Source: Carya illinoinensis (Eukaryota > Streptophyta > Magnoliopsida > Fagales > Juglandaceae). From it: DNA of 64,000 nt. The notes below the pieces were generated by a model, which was not told the origin of the DNA, did not search any database, and worked only from the letters and a program-made list of their open reading frames with translations. The stretch spans positions 14,022,501 to 14,086,500 of the forward strand of contig NC_056758.1 in assembly GCF_018687715.1 (NCBI RefSeq), written 5' to 3'. Shown here piece by piece: positions 34,640 through 44,227 of the stretch (the first letter of the stretch is position 1; every line of letters begins with the position of its first letter). The position numbers and the translations under genes were made by a program.

Positions 34640-36607
34640 TGATGAAGCGCTAAAACTGCATGATTAAGTTACTTAAGTGAGTAAATTGTTTAATAAAAAA
34701 ATGATTTAAGTACTTAATTATGCAATAGATCACAATACTTGAGTCAATTGATAAATTCTAGTATTTTTGTGCTTAAAAAGATTTATAATACAATTGTTTC
34801 ACATGAAAATAAATATTTCATTTTTATTCCTCTCATAACAAGGGTAGTTTGGGTAATACACAGCAAAGATATCATTCAAGTGTGAATGCACACATGCAGA
34901 CCAGCCTCATTCGGACAGCACACAGCCAGACAGCAGCCACTCACTCGGACATCACTCATTCGAACTCACACATGCAATAAACATGCAGACCAGCTCACAC
35001 ATGTAGGACAGCAGCCACTCACACATGCAATACACATGCAGCAAGGAAACTCACACGTGCAGCAGCAGCAGATTCCTTCTCTCTTTTTCGAGTAGCTGGA
35101 CGTGCAGCAGGAGATCAATAGCATCACATGGACAGCAGCTCGCACATGCAATAAACCTGCAGCAAGAAACTCACACGGACGGAAAGTAGCTGGAGCAGCA
35201 AGAGATCACATGGAAGCACGTTGAAGACAGCAGCTGGAGCAACAAGAGATCACATGGGATCATGGAAGACAAATGGACGGAAAGCAGCAACAGCAGAGTT
35301 TATTCCTTCTTTTTCGTTCGAGTAGCTGGCAAGAGGAGGAGCTTTTACTTCATTTATTTTCTTTCCTTCTCATTGGAGACAGGGGGACAGTGCAGATAGT
35401 AGGCGGCTGGGATTTATTTTCTGGTACTCATTCCTTTTCACGTTGCAGACGGAACTTGATTGTTCTAGGGGAGAGTTTTTTTTTTCTGCTTTTAATTTTT
35501 TTTACGTTTCTTGCTGTTGTTTTCCATACCTGAACTAGGTGGTTTGAATTTATTTTCCTTTTAGTTGGTGGTTTAGACGCAAGACAGACTTTCTTTCATT
35601 TTTTCTGCTTACTGTTTTTTTCATTCGACGTTTGTAGAACAAGACTTCATTCTTGCTTTTATGGACAGTTGTTTCTCTGTTTTGTATTATGAATGTTAGG
35701 GACGGAAGCTTTTGGTTTTCCTTTCACCTTACTTTTCCGTTTAGATCAGTCGTAGAGTGAGCTTTGAGTTTATTTTCTTTTCACTTTGTCTCTTTCATTC
35801 GGCAGCAAGAGCAGCGTTCCCTTCATTTGACAGTTTTTAGTTTTATTTATTTATTTAGTTTTGATTTGTTTTATGTCTTTGAGCTTTGACCGTTTGAACT
35901 GTTGGGTATTTTATAGATCATCTATTTTGCATTTTAAGATTTATTTTATGTTAGTATTTTCTTTAATTTTTAATATGAGTTTACTTAGATTACTTTTTAT
36001 TACTAGAAATATTATGCGTAGCTAATTTCTTAAGCTTGGGTTGTGGAATGGGACGTGATTTGTTTTGGATTCTAGATCGATGCAATATTTTGTTGATAAT
36101 TGTTGATTTCACTATGTTACTAGTCGGATTTAAATTGAAAATAGATTGCGGCTCTTGCTCTTGTTTTGTTGTTGACGTAAGGCACAACAAAAGCTTGAAA
36201 ACTATCAAGGCCTCTCTCAATTGTTTGTTAATGTGTGTTTGACTAGTAAAGTAGAGAATCCCTTAGGAAAATATTGCAAACTTGAGCTTAACTTTTTATC
36301 TTCCGATTAGCAATGCCTTGATTGGATTGTTAATCGAGAAAATTATCTAGAATCTGAAATAAAGAGAGTCTCATACCCAACCCAAGTGTTCGTTAATTTT
36401 TTTTTATTAGAAACTCTAATTTTAACTTCGATTATCTTTTTACATTGCATTTTAATCTCATTTTCATCTCTCATACTCGATTCATTTGTTACTCACAAAT
36501 CTCTTATACGCTTTGATAATCCTTTGTCCCTGTGGAATACGATCCTGGACTTATCCTTGATACAACTTGACACTTCTACACTTGGAAGCACATTCGAAAC
36601 CGAGTCA
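34640..36607 (+). repeat. ATH1 3' LTR
   Basis: A 1968-bp LTR preceded by the polypurine tract at 34627-34639. Its sequence parallels the 5' LTR throughout, with scattered substitutions and the 45-bp deletion noted there. Confidence 0.92.
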
Positions 36608-36612
36608 CTTGG

Positions 36613-37903
36613 AAGGTAAGACATAGAGGCTGTTGCTAGTAGGTCCTTGGAGAAGGATTTTCTTGGTGCGGGAATCCTTCACATAAAAGCAAGATGAGTG
36701 AAATTCAAAGAAAACAAAATTATCTTCACATAATTTTTTGACAGAGATTAAATTTTTTGAAATGGATGGAACATGATATAGTTGAGAGAGAAGAAGATTG
36801 CCAGATGTTGAAGGAACGGTGGAGCTACAAACATGTTGAATGGGTAGAGAGTTGCCATCGCCCACACATACTTGGTCATCTCCCTTGTACTCAGACGGAT
36901 TCAGCGATAGGTTAGAAAAGTTCTGAGTGAAATGGTGAGTTGCAGTAGAATCGGGGTACCAATTATTATCAACCAAAGATGCAGTGTCACTAAAGGAGGG
37001 TGTAGACATGAAATGAGCTGATATAGAAGGAGGGGGAGGAGACTGATAACTCTGGTCAAATCTATAATAGCATTGAAGAGCAATATGACCTTGGCGACCA
37101 CAAACTTGATAGGATGGACGGGGGGAGGAAAAATGGGAGGGATGAAAATGACCACCATTGCGACCACGGCCTCTGCCCCTGTGACCTCCTCTTTTTCGGG
37201 ATATTCCCCTACCTCGGTGACTGAAATTTGTGGTGTTTGTGGTTGTAGAATTAGCCGAGAATTCAAGTGAAGAGGTAAGGATGGTTTGTTGATAGGAAAG
37301 TCTGGTTTCATGGGTGAGGAGATGGCTATAGACTTAAGATGGGGTGAGGGGATCCACTCAGGTAGTGATTGAAGTAACAACTGAATCAAAATCTGTACCC
37401 AAACTAGCAAGCACATAAGTGATGAAATTAGAGTGGGTTAGGATTTTACCAGCAGCGACAAGTGTATCTCGGATAAGTTTGGCTTTTTGATAGTAATCGG
37501 CAACAGAATCCGATCCTTTCTACAGTGTGGTGAGTTGATATTGAAGTTGCATGGTTTGTGCTTGAGATTTGGACGCAAAGAGATCCTCTAGAATGACCCA
37601 GATTTCATGTGAAGTGGAAGCATTAATGACACGAGCGATTAGATTTTCAAAAAGGGAGGAAATAAGAATGGTCATGATGCCTTGATCATGCTGTTTCCAG
37701 GCCAAATATTTCTAACTTGGCTTTGCAGGATTAGCCAGTTTTGGTGCAAAAATGGTTCCATCGATGTACCCATAAACATTTTGACTATTGAGGTAAGGCA
37801 TCAGTTGCGTCTTCCACAAGAGGTAGTTGTCATGGTTTAATTTCACAGTGATGAAATGGGAGGGAGAGGGAAGAGAAAACTTAGATGTTTGTTCTTCAGC
37901 CAT
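36613..37903 (-). pseudogene. COP Gag and protease segment
   Basis: The start is taken as ATG at 37901-37903 (MAEEQTSKFSL), about 40 bp inside the PBS. The N-terminus (FITVKLNHDNYLLWKTQLMP) is the copia Gag pattern. The same frame continues through in-frame stops at 37712-37714, 37520-37522 and near 37337 without a frameshift. A CCHC knuckle at about 37060-37100 reads QVCGRQGHIALQC, with its first cysteine changed to tyrosine. The protease site reads WYPDSTATHH, where copia proteases usually have D-(S/T)-G-A. It ends in the GAG-pre-integrase region, where ATH1 is inserted. Product inactive. Confidence 0.82.
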
Positions 37904-37930
37904 GGAGGAGCTTGGACGTGAGTCCTTACG

Positions 37931-37945
37931 CGGCTCTCGATACCA
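37931..37945 (-). other. COP primer-binding site (initiator Met tRNA type)
   Basis: The minus-strand sequence TGGTATCGAGAGCCG lies immediately inside the 5' LTR. It resembles the TGGTATCAGAGC site used by most plant copia elements for initiator tRNA-Met priming. Confidence 0.8.
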
Positions 37946-38178
37946 TAATGGAAAGCAGATAAGTGAAAAAGTAAAGACTATTCTGTTGAAATGGTTTTTC
38001 TTGTGATGGCCATTACACAGTACATATTTATATACAATGATGGAGAATATTCTATGTAACACAATGGGACACGTATACAGGACTACAAGTATTCTAGACT
38101 ATTCCAGCTTGTGAGTTATTTGGCCTATTTGTTGTGGAAGCTGGGCTGGACTCTTCATCAAAGGTTTTATTGCTGATA
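37946..38178 (-). repeat. COP 5' LTR
   Basis: It is 233 bp and shares nearly all of its length with 12121-12331. The left-hand copy lacks about 22 bp near the CATTA end. A TATATAAATATG promoter box lies on the minus strand at 38021-38034. The LTR abuts the primer-binding site directly. Confidence 0.88.
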
Positions 38179-38376
38179 GGGGGAATGGTAGTTGGGACTA
38201 CCACAGTGATATTTGATTATAGATCTCAGTAAGTTAACAAACAACCTCCACACAGGCTAATGATGCATGGATGACAGTAAAAGCATGAATGCATAATCAA
38301 ATTCATAAGTAATTAAAGCATAACTTGACGTACAACATAACATAATTGACATAACTTAAATTGTAACGTGAACTGA

Positions 38377-38488
38377 ACTTGACTTGACATGAACTTGATC
38401 TGAAACTTGACTTAACATGAGCTTGCTCTGAAACTTGACTTAACATGAACTTGCTCTGAAACTTGACTTAACATGAACGTGATCTGAA
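38377..38488. repeat. 28-bp tandem repeat, four copies, in SL3
   Basis: Four consecutive 28-bp units start at 38377, 38405, 38433 and 38461. Each reads ACTTGACTTAACATGAACTT followed by G(C/A)TCTGAA, with one or two differences per copy. Confidence 0.95.
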
Positions 38489-38514
38489 ACTTATTCTTTA
38501 ATTGCTCAAATACA

Positions 38515-38640
38515 TACTCCACAGTTGTTGTGGGCCCACATATTCTACGTGTCACAATTGTTGTGTCTCACATAATGTATTCGTCACAATTGCTGTGACC
38601 TCATACTTCGTGTGCCACAGTTGTTATGGACCCCACAAAA
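38515..38640. repeat. Imperfect repeat of CACAATTGTTGTG-type palindromes in SL3
   Basis: Three units of about 45 bp each contain an inverted repeat (CCACAGTTGTTGTGG, CACAATTGTTGTG, CACAATTGCTGTG, CCACAGTTGTTATGG) spaced by CATA- or CGTGT-containing linkers. Confidence 0.7.
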
Positions 38641-38749
38641 CAGAATGTAACTCAACTTCTTGATATGAACTTGAACTTGAACTGAAACTTAACTTATCAT
38701 AAACTTGATCTGACTTATTTACATCACATGAACTTGGACTTGAATTCTA

Positions 38750-38985
38750 ACAATGAAAATGATTTCACCAGTCGTTTCGTCAGGAATAGTGAACAATCAG
38801 AATGATTTCATCACGAGTATTTTAAATAAGATATCCTAACAATCAGAATGATTACGCTAGGAGTATCTGCATAATTGAACTTAAACTGAATTCTGACAAT
38901 CAAAATGATTTCGCCAAAAGTACCTTGCATGAATTACAAAAGAAGATGCTCAGAAAATCATAATGATTTCATTGCGAGTATCCTA
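38750..38985. repeat. Degenerate ~60-bp repeat in SL3
   Basis: About five units carry AATCAGAATGATTTC or close variants, followed by GAGTATC or AGTA. Spacing is irregular. Confidence 0.55.
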
Positions 38986-40544
38986 GACATAACAAACCTG
39001 AACGTAACTCGAAAGACATGACGTACTTGAGATAGAAACATTTCGTAACATGGCATAATATGTAATAGATAACATATTTAACATGACATACTTGCAACAT
39101 TGAATATTACATGACTTGACATACATGTAATAGATAGCATACTTAACATGATGTACTTGTAATGTATAGCAATACATAACAGAATATCTTGTGTAATAGA
39201 TGAATAACTCATGACAGACTAAATTCTGTGTAACAGACAAATATGTGATAACTTGATATGGCATGGTATATATGATAACACACATACATATATTGTAGTT
39301 CCTTTACTTAGCACACATACATGGTAAATTGTTAGTAAGTTAAAAGCTAACTTATTTCGATCTCCGCGTTTCCTACGAAAGCTCAAGCGCAATCACGAGG
39401 AACTGTAATTAGTGATTCTAAAAGTTAGAAATAAATCACTAATAATTTAAAATATGGAAAAATACTAACTTAAGAGTAAAATTTCCATTTTACCCTCTAC
39501 ATGTGAGAAAATGACCATTTTACCCCTAACTTAAGGGTTTTGCATGCTAACTCTAAAAGTTACTAAAATTTACATGCATCATGTAAATTCTATCCTAAAC
39601 TCAAATATCAATTTAGAAAAATTTAAAACTAATCGCAACTGTTAAAACTCCATAGGGCCGAAATTCTCATATGCTATTTTCATTTATTTTTGTTTCTAAC
39701 TTGTTTTGATCAACCTTTTGATTTATGACTTATAAAGATGTTATCTTCAAACCAAACCATCACATGATTTAAAAAGATGTCCTAAAACATATATAAGCTT
39801 CTAATTCAAGATCACATGGTTAAACATTAACCAAAACATAAATTGAGCCAAGAACATCCATACTTTGGCCTATCCGAACATCTCTTTATATAATATTTCA
39901 TATCTTTGAAACTAACATTAAATATCTTCAAAATCGTATTCTAACATGTATATAAGAGGCCTATGATCCTCCAATAAAATTATCAAAGCCATTGGAATAG
40001 GTTTAAACCACCAAAGATTTAAACTTTGTCAAAACAGAAACTATTTTTCCTCTTCCAGTTTCTATGTTTCTATATCTAAGAAAATATTTCATCAAAACCT
40101 TTAATCATGCAACAAATCCTCAAAAAATAATCATATACATAGGTTAAAAATACTTCATAAAAATTTCAGACCAAGATCTATCCACTAGCTTGGTCAAAAA
40201 CTCCAAAATACAACATATTCTTCAGTTTATCTCCCAGAATGACCTTTCTAGAGTTTAAACAATATTTGACTGACCAAATGATCTTCAAATGGAACAAATA
40301 AGCTATCTCGTAAACTAGACTCAAAAAAGAACAATTTGTATGAAGGAAAATTTATGATAAAACACTTACAAAAGCTTTGAAATGGGCGTGCAAAAGAACA
40401 CCTAAAAGCTGTCTGAGAGAGTGTTAGTGTTCTTTCAATGAGAGGTGTAAAGGAAGATGATTTCGTGGGGAGTGGGCTGGAGATATTTATGCACAAGATA
40501 TGGAAGAGGATGAGGCTGAAATGAGAGTTGAGTGTTGGCCTTTC

Positions 40545-40660
40545 TTACCCAATAATATCCACAAAAATCAGCTCAAGATATTTTTACCCAATAATATCCA
40601 CAAAATTAGCTCAAGATATTTTTACCCAATGATATCCACAAAATCAGCTCAAGATATTTT
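40545..40660. repeat. ~40-bp tandem repeat, three copies, in SL3
   Basis: Three successive copies of a unit containing TTACCCAATAATATCCACAA, AATCAGCTCAAGATATTT and minor variants. Confidence 0.9.
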
Positions 40661-41118
40661 TTAAAGGTGGAGTGTAAACTTGAAAGAGTGAGGTGGTTAA
40701 GATATTTCCATGTGTTCTATTAAAAATTTTCTAACTTAATTTGGACATTCCACATTGTGACTTTGAAACTACAGTGACAATCGTTTATCAATAATCAGCC
40801 CCAAAGTGACCCTAAAAATAAAATCACAGTTTCGAACAGGCGTTTTGTCTTAAAATATGAAAAATAATTATTGCGCTATAAGACCTTAAATAATCCACCA
40901 AGTCTAATGGCACAAACCATAACAGATTCTGACACTTCTAACTATCTCCAATAATTAAAAACACACTTTTGATACCATAGTGAGTGATAACACTAACTAT
41001 GTGGTTAGATTAAAACCTATATAATTAATAGATTTGTGAAAACTTATGGGGTCTTCACGAGATTCCTAAAACCAATAGAAATGTCACAATTAAATTTCTA
41101 ACGGGCTGTTACAAGGTG

Positions 41119-41796
41119 TCTCCAAAAACTTCCTATGGCATGTTAGCACAAGCTTCATAAGGGTAGAGGGATTCTCTGTGATGATTTGGGTAGAACTTTT
41201 TTGAATTGGACTCACTTGATAATACGAGTAGACAGGTAGAGTGAGTCTCTTGATTGATCATGCATGGTGTCCTTTGTTTTGTTGACCAACTAGAGTGATT
41301 CCTCATGTCATTTGTTTAATTCCCTGTTGATTTTGGTGAATAACCTTACATGTTGGCCCCTAGAGAGATTCCCCAAGTCGAACGGGTAGAGTGATTTTCA
41401 TTTGCCATTTATGATGAGATTTAGTGATTTTATATGTTTTGATAAGAGGGTGATACCTCGCCATGATAATGACTATGCATATATGAGATTTGCTCAGAGG
41501 GTGATTCCATGCCATGCATATATACTTGAGTTCTAGTCAGAGGGTGATTCCTCGCCATATATAAATGTATATGTTCACAACTTTATTTACATGAACCAGT
41601 GCATGCATATTCATTTATATTGTCTCTCGTTATTAGTATTGTCATGGGTTTTAACCTATTGGGAATTTTTAGAAGTCTCATTGTAGTGGTCTCTCCCACC
41701 TATAGTTTCATTCATCAAAGTGTAGATCTTGATACAAATTTAGCTCAAGAGAATTATTTAGAGGAAGAAAAATCAGCCCATCCTGAGGAGTAGTTA
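41119..41796. other. Unassigned flank between SL3 and REI
   Basis: Non-repeat flank continuous with 11234-11690 on the left and 47143-47848 on the right. It contains a repeat block (41448-41575) and a short plus frame (41599-41793) with an acidic C-terminus. Nothing recognisable. Confidence 0.4.
41448..41575. repeat. ~55-60-bp degenerate tandem repeat, three copies
   Basis: AGAGGGTGATACCTCGCCAT, AGAGGGTGATTCCATGCCAT and AGAGGGTGATTCCTCGCCAT each precede an ATATATGA- or CATATATA-like stretch. It looks like an LTR-type internal repeat, but no LTR boundary was found. Confidence 0.75.
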
Positions 41797-42245
41797 TGTA
41801 AGGGGTGTTCTGGTTGAAGGCTGAAGTGAAAATAACGAATTTAATGGCCAAGCATTAAACGATGCGTATCGATAGTAAGGAGGAAGTAATTTGTGGCTTC
41901 AATACGGTGCATACAGCATTAATAAAACGGTGCGTCGTGGGAAGGCATTAAGTCGAGGCTGAGTACATGTAAAGCGACGTCGTGTTCTTCTGCAGTTAGT
42001 AGTTAGTTGTTATTCTGTTAGAATTGAAATAGCAATATAAAACACTGCTTTGTTTTACGGAATGCTTATGTGAATTCTTGTAATCGATTTAGAGAGAACT
42101 TGTGGAGCTTAGGGATTGCTCGAAAATCTCTCCAGGAGTTTAATTGATTCTTGGTTATCCATGAGTGGTTGTGAGTTGCGTGTGTGAGTTGCTGTTAATT
42201 CGTATTCTGTTGTTCTTCTCATTACCAGCAGGAAGGAACGTAACA
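41797..42245 (+). repeat. REI 5' LTR
   Basis: 449 bp with a TATAAAA promoter box at 42036-42042. It is followed two bases later by the PBS. Confidence 0.93.
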
Positions 42246-42247
42246 AT

Positions 42248-42258
42248 TGGTATCAGCA
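42248..42258 (+). other. REI primer-binding site (initiator Met tRNA type)
   Basis: TGGTATCAGCA lies two bases after the 5' LTR, matching the common initiator tRNA-Met priming site. Confidence 0.88.
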
Positions 42259-42277
42259 TAGTGATCGATCCTGACGA

Positions 42278-43018
42278 ATGGCAGAAGGGACATTGAAAGG
42301 TCAACAGCATGAAGAGGTGCAACAACAATTAGAGCATCACCAGATTGCCATTTCTGGCCTGGCAGAAAGGTTAGATCAAATGTCCAATGTATTGAAAACT
42401 TTGGTTGAAACTGTGAATGTAATTTCTCGTAGAGAAAGGGAGGGCCCTCGTGATAGAGATCATGACAACAGGAATCATGATGAAAGGGCTGGGGTTCAGA
42501 GGAATGTTCGATTAGATTTTCCACGTTTTAGTGGAACTGAACCTGATGGTTGGGTCTTTAAGGCCAATCAATACTTTGACTGTTTTATGGTTCCATTCCA
42601 TCAGAAGTTAATGGTTGCTTCACACCACATAGAGGGGGAAGCTTTGGTGTGGTACCAAAATGGCATCGAATCAGGCCAATTTAATTCTTAGGAGACCTTG
42701 GTGGTAGCTCTACAAACCAGATTTGGGCCATCCTCCTTTGATGACCCTACGGAGGCTCTCACTAGGTTAAGACAAACTTCTTCTATGAGTTTGTACACTT
42801 CTCAATTCGAGGCTTTGACTAATAGGTTGAGAGGCTTGTCTGAAAAGCACAAGATGAGCTATTTCATAAGTGGATTAAAAGATGACATTTGGATCCCTGT
42901 TAAAATGTTTAATCCATTAAACCTGGGGGCTGCTTTTGGTTTGGCAAAGTTACAGGAAGAATATGTCCTATCTTCTAGGAAATCTTGGCGTCCTGCTAAT
43001 CATTATGCTGATAAGTGA
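42278..43018 (+). pseudogene. REI Gag
   Basis: The ATG at 42278 (MAEGTLKGQQHEEVQQQ) lies 20 bp after the PBS. A coiled-coil N-terminus is followed by the gag domain (LDFPRFSGTEPDGWVFKANQ, HHIEGEALVWYQN, then TRLRQTSSMSLYTSQFE and YFISGLKDDIW). An in-frame TAG at 42689-42691 falls where a Trp is expected, and an in-frame TGA at 43016-43018 ends this stretch. The same frame then continues into the zinc knuckle and protease, so Gag and Pol were one reading. Confidence 0.9.
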
Positions 43019-43069
43019 CCAATTAATAACACTGGCCTTACTGACTCAGTTTCTAAGGACCACAAAAGC

Positions 43070-44227
43070 TTGTTGCCTTTCAAGAAGGTAAACCCTTCTC
43101 ATATCGATGAAAAAAGGAAAAAGGGCTTGTGTTTCCATTGTGAGGAAAAATGGAATCCAAACCGTGTGTGTAAGAAACCGAAAGTTTATTTCATTCAGCT
43201 TGATTTTGATATGGCAAACCAACTTGATGTTGAGGAGTCTGAGGTTATTACTTCTGAGGAGCCAATTTCTGAAGAGCTTGATACTTTGGAAATTTTTGTT
43301 AATGCCATCTCGGGTTGCCTTGGTGGTAATGCTATGAGATTGCATGGATCTATTGGTTCTTGTGTTGTTGAAATTCTAGTGGATTCAGGGAGCACACACA
43401 ACTTCTTGGATCCTGTTGTGGTTAAAGAAGCTAAGATGAAGGTTAAGCAAGATTCCTGTTTGCAAGTTTGTGTGGCTAATGGTGAAAAAATTATAACTCA
43501 AGGTAGTGGGCAGGAAGTTATCAAGATTCAGGGCTCTAAGTTTCCTGTTCCTTTTCATGTTCTTTCCTTAGGGGGGTGCGATGTAGTACTTGGGGTCCAA
43601 TGGTTAAAGACTTTGGGCTCGATTACTTGGAATTTTTTAGATATGTCAATGAGTTTCAAGTGGGATGGTCAGGCCATTAAACTGCAAGGATTGAATTCTG
43701 CTAATGTTCAGATGATGGTTGGTGCCAAAGGCTTCAAGTCTGATTTTGTTAATAAGCAAGGTTGGTTGTTGCAATTGATGCCTATTGACAAAGAGCCTAC
43801 TAAGATGTGTGTTGAAGGACCAGTGTCTGCATTGCTTGAGGAGTTTGCTGATGTTTTTGAGGAACCTGTTGGACTACCACCAAGAAGAGAATTTGACCAT
43901 CCAATTAACTTGAAGGAAAGGGCTTCACCTGTTTTTGTTAGACCTTACAGGTATCCTCATTACCAGAAGTCTGAAATAGAAAAGATTGTTCATGAATTTC
44001 TGCATTCTGGTGTGGTGAGACCTAGCCAGAGTCCATTTTCTTCTCCAGTTTTGTTGGTTAAGAAAGCTGACGGTACTTGGCGTATGTGTGTTGATTATAG
44101 AGCCCTTAATCAGGAAACTATTAAAGACAAGTTTCCAATCCCTGTTATAGATGAATTGCTGGATGAATTGTTTGGGGCACAGATATTTTCAAAACTAGAT
44201 TTAAGAGCTAGATATCATCAGATTTGA
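43070..44227 (+). pseudogene. REI zinc knuckle, protease and N-terminal reverse transcriptase
   Basis: This is in the same frame as Gag. The knuckle reads [15 protein letters not shown] near residue 20. The protease has the active site [11 protein letters not shown] (about 43379-43412) and a later [17 protein letters not shown] begins around 43920 with [16 protein letters not shown] and [20 protein letters not shown]. The frame ends at TGA 44225-44227, directly after ARYHQI, a position normally held by Arg. Confidence 0.92.

Larger units (their letters stand above)
15214..36607 (+). mobile_element. ATH1: Athila-type Ty3/gypsy element, inserted in COP
   Basis: LTRs at 15214-17226 and 34640-36607 begin TGATGAAGCGCTAAAA and end CGAGTCA. 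TSDs are ATTGG (15209-15213) and CTTGG (36608-36612), a 4-of-5 match. Excising ATH1 plus one TSD copy makes the COP frame continuous. Own length without SL4, ATH2 and their TSD copies is about 10.8 kb. Gag, protease, RT-RNase H and integrase follow in gypsy order. The RT and integrase wording, with the GPYSNTYNSGWRNHPNFSW stretch of Gag, is characteristic of Athila. No env-like ORF is visible between integrase and the 3' LTR. Frame breaks and two internal insertions make it inactive. Confidence 0.9.
12121..38178 (-). mobile_element. COP: Ty1/copia retrotransposon, split by ATH1
   Basis: The two LTRs are at 37946-38178 (5', minus) and 12121-12331 (3', minus). Both are flanked outside by GGGGG (12116-12120 and 38179-38183), and SL3 sequence is continuous across the site. 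On the minus strand the LTR reads TATCAGC...CATTA, so its ends are TA...TA rather than TG...CA. The element's own sequence is 12121-15213 plus 36608-38178, about 4.66 kb, normal for a plant copia. Domain order is Gag, PR, INT, RT, RNase H, as expected for copia. Ale/Retrofit-like Gag and zinc-knuckle context suggests that lineage, with modest certainty. Many stops show it is inactive. Confidence 0.9.
11696..41113 (-). mobile_element. SL3: solo LTR, Del/Tekay-like, split by COP
   Basis: Plus-strand ends are TGTGATGCCCTC at 11696 and CGGGCTGTTACA at 41113, with perfect TSDs AGGTG at 11691-11695 and 41114-41118. The LTR itself is 11696-12120 plus 38184-41113, about 3.36 kb; everything between belongs to COP and its nested insertions. 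Read on the minus strand it begins TGTAACAGCCCG and ends GAGGGCATCACA, a form I associate with Del/Tekay gypsy LTRs. No PBS, polypurine tract or pol motif is present, hence a solo LTR. Being at the bottom of the nest it is the oldest insertion in this cluster. Confidence 0.82.

Noticed and set aside
38377..38985. Regularly spaced repeats suggesting a CRISPR-like array
   Set aside because: Plant nuclear DNA, directly adjoining 28-bp tandem units without unique spacers, inside an LTR; no cas genes.
41599..41793. Small plus-strand ORF with hydrophobic N-terminus
   Set aside because: Only 64 codons, no leader or neighbouring motif, and adjacent to a degenerate repeat; no support as a gene.
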